The notes under the pieces are model-generated. The model had not been told where the DNA came from, searched no databases, and worked only from the letters and a program-made list of their open reading frames with translations. The position numbers were made by a program, and so were the translations under genes. From Cytophaga sp. FL35 (GTDB lineage Bacteria > Bacteroidota > Bacteroidia > Flavobacteriales > Flavobacteriaceae), in the NCBI RefSeq assembly GCF_014349235.1, contig NZ_JACSOH010000015.1:61704-125703 (forward strand): DNA of 64,000 bases, written 5' to 3'. Positions 45,053-53,182 of the stretch are shown here, piece after piece (the first letter of the stretch is position 1; each line of letters opens with the position of its first letter).

Positions 45053-45928
45053 TTAGACTTCTTCCCGATACTCGCTGGGTGATTGCCCTATTGTTTTCTT
45101 AAAGATCCGTGAGAAGTAAAAAGGGTCTTGAAAGCCAAGTTTAAAACTAATTTCTTTAATGCTCAGGTCACTGTATTTTAAATATTCACAAGCTTTCTGC
45201 ATTTTTTTTAAGTTAAAGAACTGTATAAGTGAATACCCTGTGTGCTTTTTAAAGAGGTTGAGGACATACGAAGTAGAGTAGTTGAATTTTTGGGCTATGT
45301 CCTCCGTTTTTAAGGTACTATCAAGATTTTGGTCCAGATACGCGGTAATGTTTTCGATGAGGTTGCTTTTGGAATGTGTATTTAATCCATCCACCGATAA
45401 ATAAATAAAGGAAGATAGAAAATGTAGCCCCATTATATTGGCGAACTCTAATTGATGGAATGCATATTCGTTAGAAAGCATTTGAAAGATACGATCAAAC
45501 ATGGCAATACGCTCACTATCAAAAGGTATCTTCTGGGCGTATTCATTTACTTCTAAATGTCTTTCGTACAGGCTTGTGCAATGTTGACCCTTAAAATGCA
45601 TCCAATAAATACTCCACGGGTCATTTTTAGTAGCCTCGTATTCGTGCTTCGTTGCCATGGGAATTATGCAAAAACTATTGGGTTGAAGATGTAAATTTTG
45701 ATTTTCAAAGGTAACTCTTCCACTGCCCTCTACACAGTAGATGAAGATGTACTCCTTAGACCCCTGGTTACGACGAATAAAATGACCTTCGGCTCTTGGG
45801 TAAAAACCGATATCGGTAATAAAAAAAGGCTTGGTAATGGTATTTTTTGAAAGACTTTGCTGAATGGAATTCGGTAAAATAAGAACCCTTTGCCCCAAAA
45901 ATCCACGTTTGCCTATTTTCTTTTCCAT
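45053..45928 (-). CDS. AraC-family transcriptional regulator with cupin sensor
   Basis: 291 residues. N-terminal AraC ligand-binding cupin (about 30-170; YIFIYCVEGSGRVTFENQNL, FCIIPMATKHEYEA) and C-terminal double helix-turn-helix (about 192-290; LKTEDIAQKFNYSTSYVLNL, LSIKEISFKLGFQDPFYFSR, FKKTIGQSPSEYRE). It likely senses a sugar-like ligand and activates the cluster that follows 219 bases downstream on the same strand (44833 to 36773). The intergenic gap contains a small TCACC/GGTGA hairpin near 44993-45008. Confidence 0.92.
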   Translation of the reverse strand: MEKKIGKRGFLGQRVLILPNSIQQSLSKNTITKPFFITDIGFYPRAEGHFIRRNQGSKEYIFIYCVEGSGRVTFENQNLHLQPNSFCIIPMATKHEYEATKNDPWSIYWMHFKGQHCTSLYERHLEVNEYAQKIPFDSERIAMFDRIFQMLSNEYAFHQLEFANIMGLHFLSSFIYLSVDGLNTHSKSNLIENITAYLDQNLDSTLKTEDIAQKFNYSTSYVLNLFKKHTGYSLIQFFNLKKMQKACEYLKYSDLSIKEISFKLGFQDPFYFSRIFKKTIGQSPSEYREEV

Positions 45929-46034
45929 TGCCTGCGAGTTATTTCAAACCGAAATAATACCAGAAAATAGAAATACCTGAAAATATAGGCAAATGATTTT
46001 TCAAGTTTGCGAAAAAGCCCAAAAGAAAGACAAT

Positions 46035-47732
46035 TTATTTTACCAATACCACCGTTTTATCAGCACCTTCTACATTGACTTTCAACAATCCATTTTTTGA
46101 AAGGCCTTTCATCGACTTATCCCATTTTTTACCGCTAAGCCCTGCTTTTGATTTTAACTCGTTTAAATCCATCTCTCCGGCCGGTTTAAGCAGGTCTAGG
46201 ATGACTTTTTCCTCTGGGGTAAGTTCTACCTTCTTTTTCTCCGGTTTCATTTGAGGGAAAAACAACACCTCCTGAATAGAAGAATTATTGGTCATCAACA
46301 TCACCAAGCGGTCGATGCCGATACCGATACCAGAAGTTGGGGGCATCCCATATTCCAAGGCACGTAAAAAGTCTTGGTCAATGAACATGGCCTCATCATC
46401 CCCTTTTTCAGAAAGCTTCAATTGGTCTTCAAAACGCTCGCGTTGATCGATAGGGTCGTTCAGCTCGGAATAAGCATTTGCCAATTCCTTTCCGTTGGCC
46501 ATTAACTCAAAACGCTCTGTGAGTCCGGGTTTGCTTCGGTGTGCTTTTGTAAGCGGACTCATTTCTTTCGGGTAGTCGGTAATGAAGGTAGGCTGTATGT
46601 AGTGGTGCTCACATTTTTCACCAAAAATCTCATCAATTAACTTACCAACGCCCATGGTATCATCTACTTCAATACCTAATTTTTTGGCGGTTTCCCTTAG
46701 CTCGTCTTCCTCCATACCCGAAACATCAACACCGGTATGAATTTTAATGGCCTCTAAAATAGGCACTCTAGGATAGGGAGCCTTAAATTCTATTTCGTTT
46801 TTGCCAACGGTTACTGTGGTACTTCCGGTGGCTTCCAAGGCCACTTTTTCCAAAAGTTGTTCTGTGGTTTCCATCATCCAATTGTAGTCCTTATAGGCTA
46901 CATAGAGTTCCATAACGGTAAACTCAGGATTGTGGGTGCGGTCCATACCTTCGTTCCTAAAATCCTTGGCAAATTCATATACCCCATCAAAACCACCTAC
47001 AATCAACCTTTTAAGATATAGCTCATTGGCTATGCGCAAGTAAAGTGGAATATTTAGAGCGTTGTGGTGCGTTAAAAAGGGTCTTGCCGCAGCACCACCT
47101 GGAATAGGTTGTAAAATAGGGGTTTCTACTTCCAAATATCCTTTTTCATTATAAAACTGGCGAATTGTGTTCGTAATCTTGGTACGCTTGATAAAGTTTT
47201 CCTTTACTTTAGGGTTCACTACTAAATCCACGTAGCGCTGACGGTACCGCTGCTCGGGGTCATTAAATTCATCGAACACGTTTCCTTCGGCATCTTTTTT
47301 AGGCAAAGGCAAAGGGCGAAGCGATTTGCTCAGCAAGCTAAAATTCTTCACCATAACCGTTTTTTCACCTACTTGTGTGGTGAAAAGTTCACCTTCCACA
47401 CCAATGATGTCTCCAATATCCAACAACTTTTTATAAACATCGTTGTAAAGCGTTTTATCATCCTCAGGGCAAATTTCATCCCTGTTAAAATATACCTGAA
47501 TACGACCGGTACTGTCTTGAAGTTCTGCAAAGGAGGCCTTTCCCTGAATTCTACGCGACATCAGCCTTCCGGAAATAATCACTTTTTTTCCTTCGGAATA
47601 ATCGGCCTTTATACTTTTAGAAGTGGCATTCACCGGATACAGTGCTGCCGGATACGGGTCGATACCCATACTTCTTAATTTGGTCAATTTTTCCCTTCTA
47701 ATCTGTTCTTGTTCCGAAAGTTGCATGTGCAT
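46035..47732 (-). CDS. lysS: Lysine--tRNA ligase, class II, with C-terminal extension
   Basis: 565 residues (563 if the ATG at 47726 is used). OB-fold anticodon-binding domain (about 45-160; [20 protein letters not shown]) and class II core (RRFVDL-type [56 protein letters not shown]). Normal bacterial enzymes end near residue 500. Here a ~65-residue extension ([20 protein letters not shown] to the end) looks like a small winged-helix module. It charges tRNA-Lys. Promoter at 47747-47777. Confidence 0.97.
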   Translation of the reverse strand: MHMQLSEQEQIRREKLTKLRSMGIDPYPAALYPVNATSKSIKADYSEGKKVIISGRLMSRRIQGKASFAELQDSTGRIQVYFNRDEICPEDDKTLYNDVYKKLLDIGDIIGVEGELFTTQVGEKTVMVKNFSLLSKSLRPLPLPKKDAEGNVFDEFNDPEQRYRQRYVDLVVNPKVKENFIKRTKITNTIRQFYNEKGYLEVETPILQPIPGGAAARPFLTHHNALNIPLYLRIANELYLKRLIVGGFDGVYEFAKDFRNEGMDRTHNPEFTVMELYVAYKDYNWMMETTEQLLEKVALEATGSTTVTVGKNEIEFKAPYPRVPILEAIKIHTGVDVSGMEEDELRETAKKLGIEVDDTMGVGKLIDEIFGEKCEHHYIQPTFITDYPKEMSPLTKAHRSKPGLTERFELMANGKELANAYSELNDPIDQRERFEDQLKLSEKGDDEAMFIDQDFLRALEYGMPPTSGIGIGIDRLVMLMTNNSSIQEVLFFPQMKPEKKKVELTPEEKVILDLLKPAGEMDLNELKSKAGLSGKKWDKSMKGLSKNGLLKVNVEGADKTVVLVK

Positions 47733-47746
47733 ATGAATTAAGCCCG

Positions 47747-47777
47747 CAAATATAACTGATATGCATTAATTTTTCAA
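47747..47777 (-). promoter_or_regulatory. lysS promoter
   Basis: On the minus strand TTG (47777-47775), exactly 20 bases, then TATATTTG (47754-47747), a perfect match to TAnnTTTG. Its upstream element lies in the last codons of the upstream GDSL gene, and the -7 box is about 15-20 bases before the lysS start. Confidence 0.75.
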
Positions 47778-48506
47778 TGAAGAAGTGATAATTGGCAACA
47801 TCCTTTCAACAAATAGTTTGTAGGCTTTTTTTGAGGGGTGAAGTCCATCTGAGGCAACCAATTCCTTATCCTCCAAACCCTTTCTGGTAATATCCGTAAC
47901 TTCAATGTAGGTAACCCCTTCCTTTTCGGCCGTTTCTTTTGCAAAAGAATTGTAGGCGTCTATTTCTTGGCTGATTTTTTGTTGGTCCCACCCGCTACCA
48001 TAGGGCGTAAAGCCCCAGTCGGGAATTGAAATGACAAAGACTCGCTCTGTTTTATGATTTGCCAGTTCCAAAGCTTGTTCCAAAAGTTGGCTAAACTCTT
48101 TTTCGTATTTCTTAAAAGGTTCGCCTTGGTATTGATTGTTTACGCCTATCAATAAGGTAACCAAATCATAGTTAGGCCCAAGTTGTTCCGTTTTTAGGGC
48201 ATCTAAAAGGTTATCGGTTCTCCACCCATTTTTTGCAATGATTTTTAAGGCTATGGGGCTTTTTAGTTGGCCTTGCAATGCCGTACTTAGTTGTGATGGA
48301 TAATTGTCTTGGTATGCTACACTGGTGCCAATAGTGTAGCTATCACCTAAGGCTACATAGGTAAGATTGCTAGTGGGAGTAAAATTTTTTTCTTCAGTGC
48401 TAGGACTATCATAATCCGGTTCGGGAGACAAGGTCCGCTTACTACACGAAAATAGTGTGCAAATGACAAACAAACTGCCAATATGATTTTTAATGGATGT
48501 TTTCAT
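47766..48506 (-). CDS. SGNH/GDSL-type lipolytic hydrolase lipoprotein
   Basis: 246 residues. Lipobox CTLFSC (about Cys21). Blocks of the SGNH fold: YVALGDSYTIGTSVAYQ (GDS Ser), VTLLIGVNNQYQG (N block) and SDGLHPSKKAYKLF (D-x-x-H). It is an esterase or lipase anchored to the membrane; substrate unknown, perhaps acetylated glycans. The downstream lysS promoter overlaps its end. Confidence 0.92.
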   Translation of the reverse strand: MKTSIKNHIGSLFVICTLFSCSKRTLSPEPDYDSPSTEEKNFTPTSNLTYVALGDSYTIGTSVAYQDNYPSQLSTALQGQLKSPIALKIIAKNGWRTDNLLDALKTEQLGPNYDLVTLLIGVNNQYQGEPFKKYEKEFSQLLEQALELANHKTERVFVISIPDWGFTPYGSGWDQQKISQEIDAYNSFAKETAEKEGVTYIEVTDITRKGLEDKELVASDGLHPSKKAYKLFVERMLPIITSSLKN

Positions 48507-48623
48507 AACCTAATTACGTAAATCTTTTGTCACGGTTTGCCTTTGACTATGTAACTAAAATGATAAAAAAGCGTCTTACCAATAGTATTAGTCATTCATC
48601 AATCATTAAATCAACAATCGAAA

Positions 48624-48779
48624 ATGAGTTTTTTAAGAGTTTTATTGGCTATAATTTTTCCCCCTTTGTCGGTCATCGGAAAAGGTTGTGGCTCTTTTTT
48701 AATTGTACTACTTTTGACCTTCTGTGGCTGGGTACCCGGTGTTATAGCCGCCTTGGTCATTTTGAACAATCCCAAATAA
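48624..48779 (+). CDS. YqaE/Pmp3 family small membrane protein
   Basis: 51 residues, ATG at 48624 and TAA at 48777-48779. Two hydrophobic helices with the family signature: LRVLLAIIFPPLSVIGKGCG and FCGWVPGVIAALVILNN. Pmp3/YqaE proteins are tiny plasma-membrane proteins linked in other organisms to salt, cold or membrane-potential stress. It is 10 bases ahead of the lipoprotein gene at 48790. Too short for many gene callers. Confidence 0.9.
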   Translation: MSFLRVLLAIIFPPLSVIGKGCGSFLIVLLLTFCGWVPGVIAALVILNNPK

Positions 48780-48789
48780 TGAGCTTGCA

Positions 48790-49527
48790 ATGAAGTTATT
48801 GAAAATCTCGGTAGTATTCTTGGTCACCTTGTGTTTTATCGCCTGTAATTTTACGGAGGAAATCCATTTTAATAAAAATGGAAGCGGAAAACTAAGTATA
48901 AGTATGGATGGGAGCGAAATGATGCAAATGATGCCAGCGTCTGATTCTATTGGTATGGAGGAAAAGATGGATTCTACCATGGTTTTTAAAGATTTAATTC
49001 GAGAAAAGAAAGACAGTATTGCATTACTGTCTCCGGAGGAACAAGCAGCCATCAAAAGGTTGGAACCATTTAGTCTGCACATGCTGATGGATCCTGAAAA
49101 GGGCGTCATGAACTTTGATATGTTTACTGATTTTAAGGATGTTTCTGAAGTAAACGATGCTTTTTCCGCCTTTCAGGAGGCCAGTTCCATAGGACCCAAA
49201 AGTAATACGGGAGGTATGCAAGCAGGGCCAACAGGGGAGGAAACCCAAGTAAATTATTCCTTTAACCGAAATAAGTTTACCCGTAAAATTGAAATTACCG
49301 ATCGCGAAGCCTTTCAAAGAAGTTTGGACAGTTTGGCGGGCTCGGAGATGTTTTTAGGAAGCTCTACTTATACTTTCAAATATCATTTTCCTAAGCGGGT
49401 AAAAGCTACCAATGTGAAAGACGCCACTTTTTCCATGGATGGAAAGACCATGATTTATGAGGTGAATTTCTTGGAGATTTCCAAAGACCCTGAGGCATTT
49501 TTGATAGAAGTTGAGCTGGAAAAATAG
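48790..49527 (+). CDS. Lipoprotein of unknown function
   Basis: 245 residues with lipobox CFIAC (Cys19). The mature protein starts NFTEEIHFNKNGSGKLSISM, with a methionine-rich segment (about 43-60) and a beta-rich C-terminal half (STYTFKYHFPKRVKATNVKD, TMIYEVNFLEISKDPEAFLI). Related Flavobacteriia proteins exist but have no named function that I recall. It follows the YqaE gene by 10 bases and precedes lipB by 26. Confidence 0.75.
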   Translation: MKLLKISVVFLVTLCFIACNFTEEIHFNKNGSGKLSISMDGSEMMQMMPASDSIGMEEKMDSTMVFKDLIREKKDSIALLSPEEQAAIKRLEPFSLHMLMDPEKGVMNFDMFTDFKDVSEVNDAFSAFQEASSIGPKSNTGGMQAGPTGEETQVNYSFNRNKFTRKIEITDREAFQRSLDSLAGSEMFLGSSTYTFKYHFPKRVKATNVKDATFSMDGKTMIYEVNFLEISKDPEAFLIEVELEK

Positions 49528-49553
49528 CCGTTACGATTTCGTATCTTTGTAGG

Positions 49554-50273
49554 ATGAACAAAACGGTATTTTTAGAGGACTTAGGTCTAAAGGATTATAA
49601 GCAAACTTGGGATTACCAAGAAGCGCTTTTTAAGCAGACCGTAGACTTAAAAATCAACAATCGTAGGCAGAACGAAAATATACCCACACCCAACCATTTT
49701 CTGTTCGTCGAGCATCCCCATGTATATACTTTGGGAAAGAGCGGCGACCTATCGAATCTTTTGGTCAATGAAGAAGAGCTTGCCGCCAAAAATGCAAAAT
49801 TCTACAAAATTAATAGGGGAGGAGATATCACGTATCACGGCCCTGGCCAAATTGTGGGCTACCCCATTTTAGACCTCGATAATTTCTTTAGCGATATACA
49901 TAAATACCTTCGTTTACTGGAAGAAATGGTGATTCTCACCTTGGCCGAATATGGATTGAAAGCAGAACGCTCCGTAGGAGAAACCGGAGTTTGGTTGGAT
50001 GTAGGCACCCCTTTTGCTAGAAAAATCTGCGCCATGGGCGTACGAGCCAGCCGATGGGTGACCATGCACGGTTTTGCTTTAAACGTAAATGCTGATTTGG
50101 GGTATTTTGATTTGATGATCCCCTGTGGAATCAAGGACAAGGCCGTTACTTCTTTAAATGTAGAGTTGGGACAGCAAGAAGTTGATTTGGAGAAGGTCAA
50201 GGAAAAACTGCTTAAACATTTTGCTGCGCTTTTTGAGGCTCAAATGGTTGAAAAAGAAAAAACCGAGGCCTAA
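49554..50273 (+). CDS. lipB: Octanoyltransferase (lipoyl-protein ligase B)
   Basis: 239 residues. Transfers octanoyl from acyl carrier protein to lipoyl domains. Hallmarks are HPHVYTLGKSGD, RGGDITYHGPGQIVGYP, the catalytic Lys157 in ARKICAMGVRASRWVTMHG and Cys191 in LMIPCGIKDKAVTSL. A TATCTTTG -7 box at 49542-49549 lies only 4 bases from the ATG, so the transcript may have an almost absent leader. The terminator hairpin overlaps the last codons. Confidence 0.97.
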   Translation: MNKTVFLEDLGLKDYKQTWDYQEALFKQTVDLKINNRRQNENIPTPNHFLFVEHPHVYTLGKSGDLSNLLVNEEELAAKNAKFYKINRGGDITYHGPGQIVGYPILDLDNFFSDIHKYLRLLEEMVILTLAEYGLKAERSVGETGVWLDVGTPFARKICAMGVRASRWVTMHGFALNVNADLGYFDLMIPCGIKDKAVTSLNVELGQQEVDLEKVKEKLLKHFAALFEAQMVEKEKTEA

Positions 50274-50285
50274 AACTCGGTTTTT
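50258..50285 (+). terminator. lipB terminator
   Basis: 10-pair stem AAAAACCGAG/CTCGGTTTTT with loop GCCTAAAA and a T-tract. It overlaps the final lipB codons and can also terminate the convergent collagen-like gene. Confidence 0.85.
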
Positions 50286-50302
50286 CATTTAAATCTCAAT
50301 TT

Positions 50303-50950
50303 TTAATATTCAATTCCCAAATAATCCATGACTTCATAATAAGTCATCTTTTTAAAATCATTAACATTCTTCATTTTTCCTGAGATATTAATATTTGGCG
50401 GGATAATTACATAACGAAATTTACTTCCTCGAGCGGGATCAATTTGAAATTCGGTTAAATCTCCAGATAATGCTTCAGCCCTAATATTAATATCCGCTGC
50501 TGCAGAGCTACCGCTTCCATAGCCATTAGTGAATTGAGCTCCCCTGAAATTCAAGACGGGAAGCTGATAAGTGTTTCCATCACCAAAACCCGAGAAATAT
50601 ACTAAAATAATATGTGTGTCTCTGATGCTGGCGGCACTGGGCAGGGTAGAAGGGAAATCTATGCCCATAAACTTTACAGAAGTACTAGCTCCACTAAAAT
50701 TCGCTGGTATCCAATCACTGTAATACACTTCTGCATTGCCGTCTTTTCCATCCTCTCCATCAATTCCGTCTTGTCCACTTTCGCCAGCCGGTCCCTGATC
50801 TCCTTGAGGTCCCTGCTCACCTTGAATACCTTGTTCACCCTGTGGTCCTTCTGGCCCAATTGGTCCTACATCACCGTCTTTAGAGCATGAAGTATTGATT
50901 AGAATGATGCCTAAAGCAAGAAAAAGTGAACTTTTAATTATAGCTTTCAT
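50303..50950 (-). CDS. Collagen-like lipoprotein
   Basis: 215 residues. Lipoprotein signal (INTSC, Cys22) followed by about 14 G-X-Y triplets (about 26-72; GPIGPEGPQGEQGIQGEQ and onward to GEDGKDGN), then a globular C-terminal domain (FSGASTSVKFMGIDFPSTLP, SKFRYVIIPPNINISG). Collagen-like triplet tracts in bacteria trimerise at the cell surface. The C-terminal domain is unrecognised. The TGTTAACCT/CATTAA motif lies 23-50 bases upstream of its ATG, grouping it with the local regulon. Confidence 0.85.
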   Translation of the reverse strand: MKAIIKSSLFLALGIILINTSCSKDGDVGPIGPEGPQGEQGIQGEQGPQGDQGPAGESGQDGIDGEDGKDGNAEVYYSDWIPANFSGASTSVKFMGIDFPSTLPSAASIRDTHIILVYFSGFGDGNTYQLPVLNFRGAQFTNGYGSGSSAAADINIRAEALSGDLTEFQIDPARGSKFRYVIIPPNINISGKMKNVNDFKKMTYYEVMDYLGIEY

Positions 50951-50972
50951 AATAAAATTTTTTAGTTTCCCT

Positions 50973-51000
50973 TTAATGGTAGGGGAGAGTAAAGGTTAAC
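50973..51000 (-). promoter_or_regulatory. Regulon motif copy 1 (collagen-like gene)
   Basis: Minus strand: TGTTAACCT (GTTAAC at 51000-50995), 16 bases, then CATTAA (50978-50973), preceded by CTAC. 22 bases before the ATG. See the findings for the comparison with the other copies. Confidence 0.65.
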
Positions 51001-51010
51001 ATTGAGGCAT

Positions 51011-51036
51011 AAAAAAACCTCAGTAGTTGCTGAGGT
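51011..51036 (-). terminator. Terminator of the 51092-51622 gene
   Basis: 9-pair stem AAACCTCAG/CTGAGGTTT with loop TAGTTG and a T-tract on the minus strand (seven A upstream on plus). It lies about 60-80 bases after that gene's stop. Confidence 0.85.
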
Positions 51037-51091
51037 TTGAAAACCAGGTCTTCTATGAAGGTAAAAATACTTTTCCCGAGGCTGCAAAGGG

Positions 51092-51622
51092 CTAGAAGTA
51101 TATTACCTCTGTGGTATGATTACCAGAGTAAACATTTAAAGAGGCTCCTGTGGCATTGGAACTACCTTCGCTACCTCCAAAATCGGTCAAGTAAAAAGTT
51201 ATGGGGGAGGATACCGAATCTCCGTCGGCTATAAAGGTTCCGTTCAGTAAGGTGCCGGTAAGCGGTGATGACGCATTGCCGGTCCAGTAAAGCATATCGG
51301 TAAGGGCACTTAAGCTGGTACGCGCCCAATTTCCTCCTAGATTGGGACTCATTTGTATGTAGTCTGGGGCAAAATATACCTCAAAGCGTTTGAGTCCGCC
51401 CGTATCCGCACCAGAAATAAGAAAGGTATATTCCGAACCTTCACGTAAGTTCAATTGAAAGCTGTCAAAATCAGTGTCTTGGTCAAAAGTTTCGTCAAAG
51501 CCGTCGCCGCTTATTTGAATGGAGAAGGTGGGCGGGTCAACATCGGTTTCCGGTATTTCTGTTTCACAGGCCTGTGCTATCATCAATAACGATAAGGCCA
51601 CAATCATTTGAATTGTTTTCAT
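51092..51622 (-). CDS. Lipoprotein of unknown function
   Basis: 176 residues. Lipobox IAQAC (Cys19) then an acidic linker and a beta-sandwich-like domain (FSIQISGDGFDETFDQDTDF, FIADGDSVSSPITFYLTDFG). I recognise no family. It ends with its own terminator. Its upstream region lacks the TGTTAACCT block, although a CATTAA occurs, so it may not be part of the regulon. Confidence 0.7.
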   Translation of the reverse strand: MKTIQMIVALSLLMIAQACETEIPETDVDPPTFSIQISGDGFDETFDQDTDFDSFQLNLREGSEYTFLISGADTGGLKRFEVYFAPDYIQMSPNLGGNWARTSLSALTDMLYWTGNASSPLTGTLLNGTFIADGDSVSSPITFYLTDFGGSEGSSNATGASLNVYSGNHTTEVIYF

Positions 51623-51700
51623 AAGTACTTTTTTTTAATGGAACATTAAACACTAATAATCGTAGTCGCTTTTAAATCCCTTTTAAAAAGACTTTTCCAT

Positions 51701-52798
51701 CTAAATGGAGAGATCAACTTTTAAAAGCTTGCCTTCATTATCTCGTTCACCATAGACCCAGAAATTAGAACCGTCGTAGGCCACACCAAATATTCGAACA
51801 TTTGGTATACTATATGAATTGACTACCTGCAACCCATCGCTTACATCGCATTTATATAACATGTAACCGGAGCATATATAGAGATGATTGTCTTGATAAT
51901 CGAGGCCGTAAGGTCTTGTGCCATCTAGTTCAATGGTTTGTTCAATGGTATCGGTATTGTAATTGTAGAGGTATAGCGCATCTTCGTTGCCACTGGCGGC
52001 CCAAATTCTCATTTCATCCATAGAAGCTAAACCATAAATCCAAGATCCTAAGTCTAAAGATTCCTCTATGAAAGCGTTATCAAATTCATTATGGATATAA
52101 AATTTCCTAGAACCGTTGTCACTTTGGAAAAAGTATCTATCTATACCGGTATATTTTTCGATTTCTACTGCATAGGCACTCCTGGTGGTAGTTATGGTGC
52201 CATCTAAAGCGAAGGTTTCAGGGTTTACAAGGCCTATATCATCAGCTTCATATCCATTGCCGACCAAAATTTGGCTACCATTCCATGCAATATCAACGCT
52301 ATCGGTCCACGGAGCATCGCCTTCATCCAAAATAGTGAGTTCTTCTACCCATTGGCTGTCACTAATTGCTTCATTTTTAGATAGTGTTACTGAACCATCC
52401 GGAAAGCTTAATACCAATTCATCCTCAGTCACAGTGTAATTGGCCAAGGAAGATCCAAAACCATAATTGATGGTTATTTGACTGTTTTCTTCATCATGGG
52501 TGTAATTGGCATTGTTTAGGTTTCTAAAGCCCGTTTCATTTTCATCTAGTGTGATCAAGGTATTGTCAGGATTAATGATAAAATAACTGGTATTTTCATA
52601 ACCATAATAGTCAGTTGAGCTAACGGCCCAGGTACCATCAATTTTAGGAGGCTCTTCTTCAGGGGTCTCTTCTTCGGTTGTTTCTTCTGGAGTCGTATTT
52701 TCAATTACGGGTTGTGGTGAGTCATCGTCCTTTTTACAATTCGTGAAAATTACAGAAGTAAGAATGACAAAGGCGATTAAAAAGACTGAATTTTTCAT
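51701..52798 (-). CDS. Lipoprotein with lipocalin-like and YVTN-type propeller regions
   Basis: 365 residues. Lipobox VIFTNC (Cys21); an acidic Thr/Glu/Pro linker; a lipocalin-like part (about 52-150; GTWAVSSTDYYGYENTSYFI, LVLSFPDGSVTLSKNE); then strands with repeats suggestive of a beta-propeller (MDEMRIWAASGNEDALYLYN, YGLDYQDNHLYICSG, RIFGVAYDGSNFWVYG). Function unknown; surface or periplasmic binding likely. It carries the regulon motif (52823-52850) 24 bases before the ATG. Confidence 0.75.
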   Translation of the reverse strand: MKNSVFLIAFVILTSVIFTNCKKDDDSPQPVIENTTPEETTEEETPEEEPPKIDGTWAVSSTDYYGYENTSYFIINPDNTLITLDENETGFRNLNNANYTHDEENSQITINYGFGSSLANYTVTEDELVLSFPDGSVTLSKNEAISDSQWVEELTILDEGDAPWTDSVDIAWNGSQILVGNGYEADDIGLVNPETFALDGTITTTRSAYAVEIEKYTGIDRYFFQSDNGSRKFYIHNEFDNAFIEESLDLGSWIYGLASMDEMRIWAASGNEDALYLYNYNTDTIEQTIELDGTRPYGLDYQDNHLYICSGYMLYKCDVSDGLQVVNSYSIPNVRIFGVAYDGSNFWVYGERDNEGKLLKVDLSI

Positions 52799-52822
52799 AA
52801 TCTTAATTTTTAGTTACATTAC

Positions 52823-52850
52823 TTAATGGTAGTAAAAACCATAGGTTAAC
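52823..52850 (-). promoter_or_regulatory. Regulon motif copy 2 (propeller lipoprotein gene)
   Basis: Minus strand: TGTTAACCT (GTTAAC at 52850-52845), 16 bases, then CATTAA (52828-52823). The second block is CTACCATTAA, identical over 10 bases to copy 1. Confidence 0.65.
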
Positions 52851-52883
52851 ATGGGGTTCAATTTGTTTTATGATTCCCAACCA

Positions 52884-52976
52884 CTACAATAAGATTTCGG
52901 AATAGAGGGTGAGAACTGCCACTAGGGCAATAATGAGCAGCCACTTAATAATTTCCAATCGTTCATACATTTCCAT
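52884..52976 (-). CDS. Predicted 30-residue single-pass membrane microprotein
   Basis: 30 residues, ATG at 52976, TAG at 52886-52884. MEMYERLEIIK is followed by a helix of WLLIIALVAVLTLYSEILL. The frame is short, so coding is not certain, but the regulon motif lies at the same distance (26 bases) as in neighbouring genes, which supports it as a transcribed gene. It could be a small regulator of the nearby membrane proteins or a toxin-like peptide; neither is shown. Confidence 0.5.
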   Translation of the reverse strand: MEMYERLEIIKWLLIIALVAVLTLYSEILL

Positions 52977-53002
52977 CAATTTCAATTTTTGGGGTTCCCT
53001 CT

Positions 53003-53030
53003 TTTATGTAGAATGGAGTAGAAGGTTAAC
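53003..53030 (-). promoter_or_regulatory. Regulon motif copy 3 (microprotein gene)
   Basis: Minus strand: TGTTAACCT (GTTAAC at 53030-53025), 16 bases, then CATAAA (53008-53003), one mismatch from CATTAA. Confidence 0.6.
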
Positions 53031-53154
53031 ATGTGAAGAAAAAACTAAAAAATTTTAGTGTAGTAGGTTTACTACAAAGCCTTGTGCAGAGGGCTATTCG
53101 AAACAATCGAGAACATGATGGTGCCAAAAAAATACTATTTTAGCTAAATACCCT

Positions 53155-53182
53155 GTTAACCTTCTCATTAGATATACATTAA
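53155..53182 (+). promoter_or_regulatory. Regulon motif copy 4 (sigma factor gene)
   Basis: Plus strand: TGTTAACCT (GTTAAC at 53155-53160), 16 bases, then CATTAA (53177-53182). The second block touches the ATG at 53183, so either the mRNA is leaderless or the site works as an autoregulatory operator. Confidence 0.6.

Noticed and set aside
50674..50890. Antisense and shifted frames across the collagen-like repeat
   Set aside because: They are by-products of the triplet repeat, with no start signals or homology.
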